The notes: generated by a model not told the origin, from the sequence alone. DNA of 18,969 nt from JAAYAY01 sp964429355 (GCA_964429355.1 CAYSCH010000168.1:1-18969); one strand, 5' to 3'. Shown: positions 1 through 8,982, counted from the stretch's first letter. Translations and numbers: made by a program.

Positions 1-910
1 TTGCCGAGACCGTAAACTGAACCGTGGTCCCCTCCGTAACCGTCTTGTTGGAAATGGCGGCGAGAACTGGCGCCGTGTTGATTTCGTTGACCGTGATCGT
101 GAAGGATTCGGCATCGCTCAGGGCACCCTGTCCATTGTCGGTAACCCGCACCATGACGGAGTAGACGCCCGGTCCGTCTGCGCCGCTGGTCGTCCATCTA
201 AATTGTCCCGTCGCCGAATCGATACTTGCGCCTGTTGGCGCCCCGGCATCGAGCGAATAGGTGAGCGCCTGGGCCGGGAGGTCGGCATCTGTTGCCGACG
301 CGGTGAACTGAACGCTGGCGCCCTCGGTGACGGTTTGGTCAGAAATGCCGGCCAGCACCGGTGCGGTGTTGCTTTCGTTGACGGTGATTGTAAAGGTCTG
401 TGTGGCATCCAGTCTTCCAGGCCCGTCGTCGGTGGCGCGGATCGTCACTGAATAGAAGCCCGGGCCGTCCGCCTCGGTGGTTGCCCATCGGAACATGCCG
501 CCAAGCGGGTCGATACTGGCTCCCACGGGGGAACCTGGGCCGAGCGAATAGGTAAGGGCCTGAGTCGGCTGGTCGGTGTCTGATGCAGTCACGGTGAATT
601 GAACCGTGGCACCTTCGGTGACCGTCTGGTTTGCGATCGCCGCAAGAACTGGGGCCGTGTTGCCTTCGCTGACCGTGACCGTGAACGATTGCGAGTCGTC
701 GAGCGGCGTGGCACCGTTATCCGTGACGCGTACGGTGATCGAATACACCCCTGGGCTGTCGGCTTCGGTGGTTGTCCAGGTGAACTGGCCCGTGGTGGGG
801 TGGATGTTGGCCCCGGCAGGAGCTCCGGTATCGAGTGAATAGGTGAGGGTCTGGGCCGGAACATCGCCATCGGTTGCCGAGGCAGTGAATTGAACCGTGG
901 CACCCTTGGT
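1..910 (-). repeat. Tandem 291-bp (97-codon) Ig/cadherin-like repeat units
   Basis: On the + strand the anchor GAACCGTGG (or GAACGCTGG) starts at 19, 310, 601 and 892, an exact 291-nt period. On the coding (minus) strand each unit reads TVTEGATVQFTxSATDxDxPxQxLTYSLxxGxPxGAxIxxxTGxFxWTTxEADGPGVYSVxVRVTDNG...LxDxxSFTITVNExNTAPVLAxI. Units are similar but not identical, with synonymous and conservative changes. They belong to the giant protein and continue off the left edge, so the total copy number is unknown. Confidence 0.85.
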
Positions 911-3900
911 CACCGTCACGTTGGCAATGGGATTGAGTGTGGGCGGCAGATTGGGCGAGTCGGTAGAAACGGTCAACTGAAACGCTTGTGTCGCCGTGTT
1001 GCCGGCCTTGTCCACGGCACGGAGGTTGACGCTGTGGGGCGAGCCTGCTGCGGTCGGTGATGGCCAGGAAACGACGCCCGTAGAGCCGTCGATCGACATG
1101 CCCATCGGTCCATTGGCCAACTCATACCGAACGCCCCCGCCTGGCTCATCCGCAGTTTCCACGTTATAGGTATAAGCNNNNNNNNNNAGCAGACGATCCA
1201 GGCGGCGGCGGCGCTGGCCGCGGCAGACGACGTGATCTGGGGCAGATTCGTATCGACGGTAATGGCCGCCGAAACCGAGCCGGTGCTCGTAAGGTCGATG
1301 GTCTCGTTTCGGTTGCCCACGTGGAGGGCAACGCCGACAAGGCTTTGGACGGCTGTCAGGGAATGGATGCCATCCGTGAGAACGCTGGTTTCGTTGGTTG
1401 TGAGGGTCACGGTGCCATTGCTGGCCGCCGTGGTCGTGCCCAGTGCCGCGCCGTCGGCCAACAGCGATACCCGGGCACCGGCAACGACCCCAGAGATCTC
1501 CACGACAAGGGGTTTGCCCGGTGCATTGTTCAGGTTGGTCAGCCCGTCGCTGGAACTCCAGCCGGTATCCGAGGCGGCCGTGAGTTGGATTCCCGCAGGA
1601 GCGGGAGGGCAAACCAGGATCGGCACGAGTTGCGTGTCACGCCGCTGACCGCGGATGGCGCCCACGGCGAAACGAACGGCATAGACGCCGTGGGCAGAGG
1701 CCGTGGAGGTGAGTGTTGCCTGGCCGGTCGATTCGTCGATGGTAACACTCAAATCGTCGGAAACGCCGACCACCTCGGCGGAGAAATAGACCGTGTCGTT
1801 TTCGATGTCGGTGGCGGGGACCGTCAAGGTTGCCGGCTGTCCCGCAACCATCTCGATATCCTCGATGGTCCCGAGAAACGGCGGCGAATCGGCCCAGGGG
1901 TCGGTGTCGGTGACAACCGTCACATGGAACGTCTGTTGATCGACATTGCCCGCGGCGTCGGCCACGCTGACGGTTACATCGACCTCGCCCGTGAACCCTT
2001 CATGAGCGACGAGCACGAGCAGGCCCGTTTGCCGATCGACGAAGATGTCAGCCGACTCGATGACGACATCGCTGAGCGGCTTGTCGGAGGCGTCCGTTGC
2101 GACGGCCTCGATCGCCGCACGGACGTCTTCTCCGGCGGTCTGAAACCCGAACACCGCGTGATTGAAATCGAGGAAGCGTGTGGCCTGGCCCGTGACGAAG
2201 AACTGCGAATCGTTCGTGTCATCGCCGCTGTTGGCCATGGAGAGTACACCGGCCCCAGTGTGCTGCAGATCGGCGTGGAATTCGTCGTCGAACCTCACAC
2301 CGCTGCCGCCGGTACCGTTACCGTTCGGATCGCCCCCCTGGATCACAAAGGGGGAGTCATCTGGCAGGCGAGCCACGCGATGGAAGAGCAGTCCGTCGTA
2401 GAAATCGCTTTCGACCAGATCGATAATCCGGGCGGTGGTGTTCGGGGCGCGATCCTCAAAGAGTGGGAATTCNNNNNNNNNNNNNNNNNNNNNNNNNNGG
2501 GAGCCAAATCCACCCATATTGAGACGCAAGCTGCGATTCGTGCCGGAAACGGTCGCCGCCAACTGGGGACTGGTCGTTGTGGCGGAGAACAGGAGGGCAT
2601 CTCCGTCGGGATCGTTTGCCTGCAGCGGCAGGTAGAACGGAACGCCCGCCGACACCGTGACATCGCCGAAAGTCTCCAACTCCGGAACTGCGTTGGACTG
2701 GGTGACGATGATCTGAAAACTGCCCTGGTCGCTCAACGCGGGTGATCCGGAATCGGTGACCCGTACCGTGATCTCAAAGGTCTGCCCGCCGGCGGTCTCG
2801 TCGGGCGTCCAGGCGAATTGGCCGGTGAGGGGATCCAGAGTCGCCCCAGCCGGCGGATTTCCGGTCAGGGCGAAGGTGAGACTCTGGGCCGGATCATCCG
2901 GGTCTGTGGCCGACACGGTCAGTGAGACCGTCTGGTTCTCGGCAACTGCCCTGTTCGCAGGGAGCGTGAGAACCGGGGGCCGGTTGAATGTTCCACCCAG
3001 GCTGGTCTGTATCCGTTGCCCGAATACAGCGCTTCTCAGCCCATCTTCAGTGGTTGCTGTCCAGAGGATAATCGCCTTGTCGTCGTTCAGGGCGATCGAC
3101 GGCGCGGTGAAAGATGCCTCGGAATTGCACCAGGCCGACGTGACGCCGTCCGCAGTCCCCGACGGATCGAAATGCTGGACACGTATTTCCTTGTGGCTTG
3201 GATCGGATGAGGGCGAGGCTTCCCAGACAACGGCGAAGTCGCCCAAGGTGTTGATCCCCACCGAGGCATGACGTCCCTCGCCGACCACGATTTCGCTGCC
3301 AAGGGGCGATCCGTCGGCGTCGTAGACTTGGGCGTAGATCTTCCACCCGTCTGCCGTCGTGTCGAAACCCTGCCAGGCGACAACGAAGTTTCCGGTTGCC
3401 AACACGGCCACGCTGGGAAGCTGCTGATTGCCCTCGGTCGTCGTGTTTACCTGGAACGGGACGCCGATCGGACTCCCGTCGGGCGACAATCGCCGCGCGA
3501 AGATCCCGCCGCTCGAACCGTCTTCCGCGTCGCTGGTCCAAGCCACCACCGTTCCGCCTGCCGAATTCGAGCCGACGACCGAATATCGCTGGTTTCCGGC
3601 AGTTACCGTGTTGACACCGAATTCATCCGTAAGGGGCGTTCCGTCGGCGCTATAGCGACGCGCGAAAACACCGGTCTTGTCGCCATCCTGATCGGTCGAC
3701 GTCCAAATGATCGTAAAGTCTCCGTCCGCATCTGCGGCCACTGCCGAGAAGTTCTGATTGTTAGCGGTCGTTTGATTCACTCGGAACTCAGTTCCAAGGG
3801 GCGTGCCGGAAGCCTCATAGCGGCGGGCATAGACTCCATAGAGGCTGCCGTCTTGTCCCAGGCTCGACCAGGTCACCACAAAATCGCCGTCATCGTCCAT

Positions 3901-4215
3901 GGCAACGGCCGGAAACTTCTGCTGGGAAGCCACCGTCTCGTTGACCAGGAATTGGGATCCGCTTGGCGTGCCGGTCGAATCGAACAACTGCCCGAAAACG
4001 TCGAAGCCGGTACCACTCGACTGTTCGCTCGACCAGACGGCCACATAGTCTCCCTCTCCGTCGCAGGCGACGATTGCCGCGCGGGACTGACCAAAGGTCA
4101 TCGCATTGCCATCGGTCTGAGTGTTTACCGCAAACACGTCGCCCATGGCGGCCACCGATAGAAGCCGCCGATCTTCCAGCGACTCAATCCGAAGGCGTCT
4201 TGTGGGTCGGAACAT
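1..4215 (-). CDS. Giant LEPR-XLL surface protein with embedded cyclophilin domain (3' end off the left edge)
   Basis: Probably an exported or cell-surface protein. The N-terminus LRIESLEDRRLLS (residues 8-20) is the planctomycete LEPR-XLL type export motif. Residues about 40-405 are repeats of roughly 50 residues around GDFVVTWSS...GVYARRY...GTPLGTEFRVN. Residues 411-505 are an Ig/cadherin-like domain (NRPPVLTLP...TGQFAWTPDE...VTDSGSPALSD). Residues about 573-730 are a cyclophilin-type peptidyl-prolyl isomerase: FYDGLLFHRV, QGGDPNGNGTGGSG, SMANSGDDTNDSQFFVT, FLDFNHAVFG. More Ig-like segments follow to the gap at 1178-1187. Left of the gap the frame changes by the arbitrary gap length, but the correct frame continues as AYTYNVETADEPGGG and then tandem 97-residue Ig-like domains (TVTEGATVQFTASATD...GVYSVTVRVTDNG) to position 1. 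The ATG at 4215 fits because the export motif follows at once; no strong ribosome site is seen. A second gap (2473-2498) removes the start of the isomerase but keeps frame. The adhesive or structural role is inferred. Confidence 0.85.
1178..1187. other. Assembly gap (10 N) that breaks the frame of the giant gene
   Basis: Ten Ns, probably a placeholder length. The frame right of the gap ends ...ITSSAAASAAAAWIVC and the frame that makes sense left of it begins AYTYNVETADEP. To stay in frame the true missing length must be 2 modulo 3 (for example 5, 8 or 11), so 10 is wrong or bases at the gap edge are wrong. Any stop seen just left of the gap in the naive frame (around 973) is an artefact. Confidence 0.9.
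2473..2498. other. Assembly gap (26 N) inside the giant gene, frame kept
   Basis: Twenty-six Ns fall between NMGGFGS and EFPLFEDRAPNTT, exactly where a cyclophilin domain would begin. Both sides are in the same frame, so the gap size appears realistic. The first beta strand of the isomerase is missing from the assembly, not necessarily from the gene. Confidence 0.9.
3003..4098 (-). repeat. About seven degenerate ~50-residue repeats in the giant surface protein
   Basis: The translated minus strand repeats a pattern of (D/N)xxGDFxVxW(S/T)S, then QDG, then GVxARRYxxxGTPLGxEFxVNxxTxxNQ, roughly every 50-57 residues between residues 40 and 405. Clear copies centre on GDYVAVWSS (residue 55), GDFVVTWSS (110), GDFTIIWTS (165), GTVVAWTSD (221), GNFVVAWQG (275), GDFAVVWEA (325) and AIILWTATT (381). 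Such repeats are common in large planctomycete and cyanobacterial surface proteins and probably form beta-propeller-like blades; that fold is inferred. The last copies are more diverged than the first. Confidence 0.7.
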
Positions 4216-4894
4216 GACTGGTTGTCTTGCTAACGGTTTGTTTCAGTTTCCTCTGGTGGCCACTCCCGACAATCGCCAGGGACCTGGCGTCTCTCCCCGG
4301 ATGCCGCAGAAAGTGGATCCGAGAATCGCACCGCCATGGGTCGGCGTCAGCCGTTGGAGTGAGGGGACAATCGAGATCCGCCCCCCTGAATGGACGACAC
4401 CTTGTGCCCCGCAGACTCCGCCGACGAGTGGCCTCAAATCTTCGCTGATCCGCAAAGTCTGGCTAATCGGTTAATTCGGAACACCGGCGGGGTGCACTGG
4501 AGGACAACTGCGAGAAGCGGGGCAGTTGGCTGAGTTTCTGCCACGACAACCTTGGACTGTGGGCTGCCAGTCGGACGCTACTGGAATGCGACGGCCACAT
4601 TTTTTCTTTGCCGCTGACCCGGGCATCGCCGATAAGAGTCCGATAGGGACGCATCCTCCAAATCGCAAAACCGCTAGACTCTGCCCCGGTTACCATCGGG
4701 GTGTTCTGTTCGCTTGTGTCAACTTCTGTCTCGTCATTATGCGGCAATTGGANNNNNNNNNNGCAGGGTCTGCTCCCCAACTCGACAAAGAAGCCCTGAC
4801 AAAACGTACGGGTTTTGCACGGGTATGGATGCGCACAATCGGTGGTGTTGTTAGCGGCTCGAAATACCTTTGAAAACAAGGCACATTTGAAAGC
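4216..4894. other. Intergenic region between divergent genes, no gene recognised
   Basis: About 680 bases separate the start of the giant protein (minus) from the methyltransferase-like gene (plus), so promoters for both should lie here. I found no convincing promoter pair. Short open frames on both strands (for example 4463-4879 minus, across the gap) give compositionally random proteins with no motif. Weak inverted repeats are visible: CCCCG/CGGGG at 4684-4701, and CAAAAC/GTTTTG with an outer CCC/GGG pair at 4794-4823. Neither has a T-tract. Confidence 0.6.
4753..4762. other. Assembly gap (10 N) in non-coding sequence
   Basis: Ten Ns, probably of arbitrary length, in the region upstream of the methyltransferase-like gene. 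The real distance between the divergent genes on either side is therefore not known. Confidence 0.9.
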
Positions 4895-5452
4895 ATGTCA
4901 CTCAAAGACCGAGTCTGGGCCTTTCATCTTTCTCACATGTCGAAGCCGGCGGAAGACCGCCCGATTTACCAGGAACTCTTGCAGGGACAGGCAAAACGGA
5001 TTCTCGAACTGGGGGTGGGCCAGGCCGATCGATCACTTCGCATGATTGAGACGGCCTCACGCGATTGCGACGCTCGGGAAATCTACTACACGGGTGTCGA
5101 TCTTTTTGAGAGCCGCGACATAGCCAGGGGAGGCGGACTCCCCCTGAAGGCTGCCTATCAGAAACTCGTGCCTACCGGGGCCCATATCCGGCTTGTGCCG
5201 GGGGACGCCTTTTCGGGCATCGCTCGGATTGCCAATTCGCTCCAGGGAGTGGATCTGGTGGTGATTTCGGGTGATCATTCGCCCGATGATCTCAAGCGGG
5301 CATGGTTCTACTTCCCCCGAATGCTTCACGATCGGTCGCAGGTTTTCCTGCAAAAACCGTTTCAGTCCGGTATGCCCGCCCCCTTCGACCGGGTCAGTCC
5401 GGCCGACATCGCCGCGTGGGTCAGGCAGACGCAGCGACGGCGGGCGGCCTGA
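4895..5452 (+). CDS. Small class I SAM-dependent methyltransferase-like protein
   Basis: This 185-residue protein has the layout of a Rossmann-fold (class I) S-adenosylmethionine-dependent methyltransferase. Motif I is ILELGVGQADR (residues 36-46). The acidic end of the second strand is YYTGVDLFE (Asp69). PGDAF (Asp104) fits the adenine-contacting position, and VDLVVISGDHS (119-129) fits the strand before the active site. Substrate is unknown, and the short length with no added domain gives no clue. The ATG at 4895 is preceded by AAGG about 13 bases upstream, a poor ribosome site. It ends 93 bases before the next kinase start on the same strand, with a possible stem-loop between. It could also be a catalytically inactive relative; the fold call is firmer than the activity. 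Confidence 0.75.
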   Translation: MSLKDRVWAFHLSHMSKPAEDRPIYQELLQGQAKRILELGVGQADRSLRMIETASRDCDAREIYYTGVDLFESRDIARGGGLPLKAAYQKLVPTGAHIRLVPGDAFSGIARIANSLQGVDLVVISGDHSPDDLKRAWFYFPRMLHDRSQVFLQKPFQSGMPAPFDRVSPADIAAWVRQTQRRRAA

Positions 5453-5459
5453 ACGTGTG

Positions 5460-5474
5460 CCTGGCGGGGCCAGG
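5460..5474 (+). terminator. GC-rich stem-loop just after the methyltransferase-like gene
   Basis: CCTGGC and GCCAGG form a perfect 6-bp stem with a GGG loop, 8 bases after the stop codon at 5450-5452. No run of T follows, so it would be a weak intrinsic terminator or an mRNA-end stabiliser. Confidence 0.3.
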
Positions 5475-5545
5475 GGACTGGTTTAGCGGCAGATTCTCTC
5501 TAAGATTTGGGTAGGTATGCCTTGCCCAGATTTGCGAGCAGAACG

Positions 5546-7219
5546 ATGGACGATCAGTCCAGGTTTCGATCCCCCTATTCGTCGAGTGAACCGACCGTCG
5601 AGTTGAACGGCTCAACCCCCGCCGACGTACCCAGTCTCGACTGGAGCGGCGAGCAGGAGCGATGCCACATCGAATTGGTGGAAGGCAGCGTGTGCCCTTT
5701 GGGCGAGGAATTGCTGCGGCTCCTCCACCGGCGGCTGCGTCTGGCATCGCTGTTCCTGTTTGCGGGCTTCGCAGTCTTCCTGGTCAAGCACATCTTCCAG
5801 GCGGATTTCTCGACCAGCCTGGGCGTCACGCTGTTTGTCTTCCACGTGATTGTGACGGCCGTTCTCGGAGCGGTCGGGTTGCCGATGTGCCGCCGCAAGA
5901 CCGTGTCGTTGGCCTGGTTGCGGCGAGCGGAATGGCTCGTGTTCGGACTGCCGTTGCTGCTGTTCCTGTTGATGCAGTACATGGACACGATCGCGTGCTG
6001 CCAGAAGATGGGCCACTTCGATTTTCCGGCCGACGTTTGGATCGCGCTGATATTCATCTACGCCTTATTCATTCCGAACACGTTGCGGCGGGCGTCCGTG
6101 GTGATCGGATTGATGGCCGCGGCGCCCATCCTTCTGCTGATCGGAATGCTGCCGACCCACCCCGAAATAGCCCAGCTCGTCCTGTCGCACGGGGACGCCC
6201 AGGATAGCCTGATGAGCTTCGTTCTGCTGATGGTTCTCACGGCCGTGGCCAGCGTGTTTGGCGTCGACACGATCTGTGCACTCCAACGCGAGGCTTTCGA
6301 AGCCAAACAGTTCGGGCAGTACCGTCTCAAACGCAAGATTGGCTCCGGGGGGATGGGCGAAGTCTATCTGGCGGAACACCAGATGATGAAGCGGCCCTGC
6401 GTGCTCAAGATCATTCGCCCGGACCGCGCAGGCGATGACAAAGTGCTCGCTCGATTCCAGCGTGAGGTTCGCGCGACCGCGAGGCTGAGCCATTGGAACA
6501 CGGTCGAGATCTTCGATTACGGGCGCACGCTCGACGGAGTCTTCTACTACGTGATGGAGTATCTGCCGGGCATGAGCCTGTCGGACCTGGTCAAGGAGTA
6601 TGGGCCGCTTCCACCAGAGCGGGTCGTTCACCTGCTGAGACAGGTCTGCGATGCCTTGCGGGAGGCCCACGGCATGGGGCTGATCCATCGAGACATCAAA
6701 CCGGGCAACATCTTCGCGGCCCACCGGGGGGGCGTACACGACGTGGCCAAGTTGCTGGATTTCGGTCTGGTCAAGCCGCTCATGGAAGAAGAACAATCCA
6801 TGCAATTGACCGCCGAGGGAACGATCACCGGGTCGCCCCTCTTCATGTCGCCCGAGCAGGCGACAGGTGAATCGCATGCCGACGTTCGCAGCGACATTTA
6901 TTCCCTCGGCACCGTGACCTATTACCTTTTGACCGGCCGGCCGGTGTTTGAAGAAACCGGGCCGATCAAATTGATCCTCGCACACGCGCAGCGGGAGGTG
7001 GTTCCTCCGTCGCACCACCACGATGGGATTCCCGAAGACCTGGAGCGGATCGTTCTCCGCTGCCTGGCAAAATCGCCACTCGATCGGTATCAGACGGTGG
7101 ACGAACTGGCCCGGGATCTGGCCGCGTGCGAATGCTCGGGCGATTGGGGGCCCGAAGAGGCTGCCAGGTGGTGGCGAGAGAGGTCGGACCGGCGTGCCGC
7201 GCCCGTTGGGGCCGGGTGA
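5546..7219 (+). CDS. Membrane-anchored Hanks-type Ser/Thr protein kinase, membrane domain N-terminal
   Basis: A 557-residue kinase. Residues 1-55 are hydrophilic. Six predicted membrane helices follow at about 66-84, 92-113, 129-147, 164-180, 184-203 and 221-240, then a complete kinase domain from 259: glycine loop KIGSGGMGEV, ATP lysine K288 (VLKII), helix-C E307, catalytic loop HRDIKPGNIF (H381, D383, N388), DFG at 405-407, substrate loop GSPLFMSPEQA and DVRSDIYSLG. All catalytic residues are present, so it should be active. The kinase domain should be cytoplasmic. Most bacterial kinases of this type (PknB-like) have the membrane segment after the kinase, so this order is reversed. An in-frame TTG at 5507 would add 13 residues; I chose ATG 5546. 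TAAGAT at 5501-5506 could be a -10 box but lacks a good -35. Substrate and signal are unknown; neighbours give no clear partner. Confidence 0.92.
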   Translation: MDDQSRFRSPYSSSEPTVELNGSTPADVPSLDWSGEQERCHIELVEGSVCPLGEELLRLLHRRLRLASLFLFAGFAVFLVKHIFQADFSTSLGVTLFVFHVIVTAVLGAVGLPMCRRKTVSLAWLRRAEWLVFGLPLLLFLLMQYMDTIACCQKMGHFDFPADVWIALIFIYALFIPNTLRRASVVIGLMAAAPILLLIGMLPTHPEIAQLVLSHGDAQDSLMSFVLLMVLTAVASVFGVDTICALQREAFEAKQFGQYRLKRKIGSGGMGEVYLAEHQMMKRPCVLKIIRPDRAGDDKVLARFQREVRATARLSHWNTVEIFDYGRTLDGVFYYVMEYLPGMSLSDLVKEYGPLPPERVVHLLRQVCDALREAHGMGLIHRDIKPGNIFAAHRGGVHDVAKLLDFGLVKPLMEEEQSMQLTAEGTITGSPLFMSPEQATGESHADVRSDIYSLGTVTYYLLTGRPVFEETGPIKLILAHAQREVVPPSHHHDGIPEDLERIVLRCLAKSPLDRYQTVDELARDLAACECSGDWGPEEAARWWRERSDRRAAPVGAG

Positions 7220-7394
7220 GTCTGGGCTACTCCGCGCGAACTTCCGATGAAGACCAGCCGTCTACTGGGCAGCGGGCGGCAAGGTGATATCCGCGGGGCG
7301 GCGCGCGGAGAACTTGCTGGCTCGGCGCTCAACTTGGTTCAGCCGTTGCGGGGCATTCCCAAGAGCCTATCGCTGGGTCGGAGGTTGCGGGGCG
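7220..7394. other. Spacer after the kinase gene, nothing coding seen
   Basis: Part of the 328-base gap between the kinase and leuC. It holds a widely spaced inverted repeat, CTCCGCGCG (7230-7238) and CGCGCGGAG (7302-7310), separated by 63 bases. Given the GC-rich composition this may be chance. No T-tract or gene is visible. Confidence 0.4.
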
Positions 7395-7423
7395 TCGCCA
7401 GAGGTGGTTCGGGGCGGTATAAT
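7395..7423 (+). promoter_or_regulatory. Candidate promoter for leuCD
   Basis: A perfect -10 box TATAAT (7418-7423) stands 17 bases after TCGCCA (7395-7400), which matches 4 of 6 positions of the -35 consensus. Transcription would begin near 7430, leaving a leader of about 118 bases before leuC. In GC-rich surroundings a perfect TATAAT is notable, but the -35 box is only moderate. Confidence 0.5.
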
Positions 7424-7459
7424 TGACGATTTCGCCCACAGAAGACGGCGCTGCGGCGA

Positions 7460-7505
7460 TGACAGGACTGCCTGTCAGGCGAGCGGCGATTTCGCCTAAC
7501 TTTTT
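7460..7505 (+). promoter_or_regulatory. Structured leader before leuC with terminator-like hairpin
   Basis: Two adjacent hairpins lie between the candidate promoter and leuC. The first is TGACAGG/CCTGTCA with a 4-base loop (7460-7477). The second is AGGCGA/TCGCCT with a 9-base loop (7477-7497), followed by AAC and TTTTT (7501-7505), like a weak intrinsic terminator. An earlier TCGCC (7432-7436) could pair instead with GGCGA at 7455-7459 or 7478-7482; the latter pairing would exclude the second hairpin. This suggests a possible attenuation leader, inferred from pairing alone. Confidence 0.35.
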
Positions 7506-7547
7506 ACTATACAACGGGTTACTACTGATAGAGAGCTGGTTGGAGCG

Positions 7548-8963
7548 ATGGAAAAGTCGAATGCCTCGCGGACGATGTTTGAGAAGATCTGGCAACGGCA
7601 CGTTGTGCAGGCTGAAGAGGGCAAGCAGACCATTCTCTACATCGATCTGCAGTTGGTTCACGAGGTCACCAGCGCCCAGGCATTTGAAGGGCTTCGGCTT
7701 GCCTCGCGGAAAGTACGCCGGCCGGAGCGCACCGTGGCCACGGCGGACCACAATGTGCCCACGACCGATCGTTCCTTGCCGATCCTCGACCCGATCGCGA
7801 AACAGCAGATCGACACGCTTCGAGAGAATTGCCGCCAGTTCGGCATCAAGTTCTACGACCTCAACGACGTCCATCAGGGCGTGGTTCACGTGATCGGTCC
7901 CGAACTTGGGCTCACCCAGCCGGGGATGACGATCGTTTGCGGCGACAGCCACACGGCCACCCATGGCGCCTTCGGGGCCCTGGCATTCGGTATCGGGACG
8001 AGCGAAGTGGAGCATGTCCTGGCCACCCAGACCCTCCTGCAGTACAAACCGAAGACCTTCGAGGTTCGCATCAACGGGCGTCTGGCCAAGGGGGTTACCG
8101 CCAAGGACTTGATCCTGTACGTGATCGGCAAGATCTCCACGCAAGGTGGCACTGGCTATTGCATCGAATACACGGGCGACGCGATCCGAGCCCTTTCGAT
8201 GGAGGAGCGGATGACGGTCTGCAACATGTCGATTGAGGCGGGGGCTCGAGCCGGCTTGATCGCTCCCGACCAAACGACCTTTGACTACCTCCGCGGTCGC
8301 CCCCACGCGCCCGTGGATTTCGATGCGGCTGTGGCCGACTGGAAAACTCTGGTGACCGACGACGGTGCCACGTACGATCGTGTGGTGGTGTTCGACGCTG
8401 CCGACATCCAGCCCCAGGTAACTTGGGGAACCAATCCCGGCCAGGTCACGAGCGTGACCGGTTCGGTTCCGGACCCCGCCGAGTTCAGCGACGAGACGGA
8501 CCGCAAGGCGGCCGAGAATGCCTTGGCATACATGGCCCTCACACCCGGCACGCCCATCGAGGCGGTGCCGCTGACACGAGTCTTCATCGGGTCCTGCACG
8601 AACGGGCGAATCGAAGACCTGCGGGCAGCGGCCAAGGTCGTTCACGGTTATCAGGTGGCCGATGGCGTCGATGCGATGGTCGTACCCGGCAGCGGCCTGG
8701 TGAAACGGCAGGCTGAAGATGAGGGGCTCGACAAGGTCTTCACCGAGGCCGGGCTCCAGTGGCGAGAACCTGGTTGCAGCATGTGCCTGGCAATGAATCC
8801 CGACAAGCTCGAACCGGGCCAGCGATGCGCGGCGACGAGCAACCGTAATTTTGAAGGCCGGCAAGGCAAAGGCGGGCGGACCCATCTTGTTTCGCCCGAG
8901 ATGGCCGCTGCGGCTGCGATCGCCGGCCACTTCGTCGATATCCGAACGTGGAAATACCAGTAA
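7548..8963 (+). CDS. leuC: 3-isopropylmalate dehydratase large subunit
   Basis: LeuC is the iron-sulfur subunit of isopropylmalate isomerase, which converts 2-isopropylmalate to 3-isopropylmalate in leucine synthesis, working in the cytoplasm with LeuD. The 471-residue length is normal for the bacterial form. The sequence carries aconitase-family blocks: TVATADHNVPT (62-72), CGDSHTATHGAFGALAFGIGT (131-151) and the three [4Fe-4S] cysteines C350 (IGSCTNGR), C410 and C413 (GCSMCLAMNPD), all present. The end SNRNFEGRQGKGGRTHLVSP is typical. ATG 7548 has GGAG three bases upstream and fits the family's N-terminus (FEKIWQRHVV). LeuD follows 92 bases downstream on the same strand, across a stem-loop. 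The long open frame on the opposite strand is a shadow. Confidence 0.97.
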   Translation: MEKSNASRTMFEKIWQRHVVQAEEGKQTILYIDLQLVHEVTSAQAFEGLRLASRKVRRPERTVATADHNVPTTDRSLPILDPIAKQQIDTLRENCRQFGIKFYDLNDVHQGVVHVIGPELGLTQPGMTIVCGDSHTATHGAFGALAFGIGTSEVEHVLATQTLLQYKPKTFEVRINGRLAKGVTAKDLILYVIGKISTQGGTGYCIEYTGDAIRALSMEERMTVCNMSIEAGARAGLIAPDQTTFDYLRGRPHAPVDFDAAVADWKTLVTDDGATYDRVVVFDAADIQPQVTWGTNPGQVTSVTGSVPDPAEFSDETDRKAAENALAYMALTPGTPIEAVPLTRVFIGSCTNGRIEDLRAAAKVVHGYQVADGVDAMVVPGSGLVKRQAEDEGLDKVFTEAGLQWREPGCSMCLAMNPDKLEPGQRCAATSNRNFEGRQGKGGRTHLVSPEMAAAAAIAGHFVDIRTWKYQ

Positions 8964-8982
8964 GAGTCTTCATGGGTCGGGA

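Noticed and set aside
1321..2745. 474-residue open frame on the plus strand, opposite the giant surface-protein gene
   Set aside because: It spans the 2473-2498 gap and has no family motif, whereas the minus strand encodes clear cyclophilin and Ig-like domains. Long antisense frames are expected in GC-rich coding DNA.
4463..4879. 138-residue minus-strand frame across the 4753-4762 gap
   Set aside because: No recognisable motif, spans a gap of unknown length, and has the composition of non-coding sequence.
6065..7021. 318-residue open frame on the minus strand, opposite the first kinase
   Set aside because: The plus strand carries an intact kinase domain; the antisense frame is a composition effect.
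7459..7893. Leu-rich peptide frame (MTGLPVRRAAISPNFLLYNG...) as a classical leucine leader peptide
   Set aside because: It has no stop before leuC and runs deep into it in another frame, and the T-run hairpin comes before, not after, the Leu codons, the reverse of a classical attenuator.
7329..8930. 533-residue open frame on the minus strand, opposite leuC
   Set aside because: LeuC is unmistakable on the plus strand with all cluster cysteines; the antisense product has no recognisable motif.
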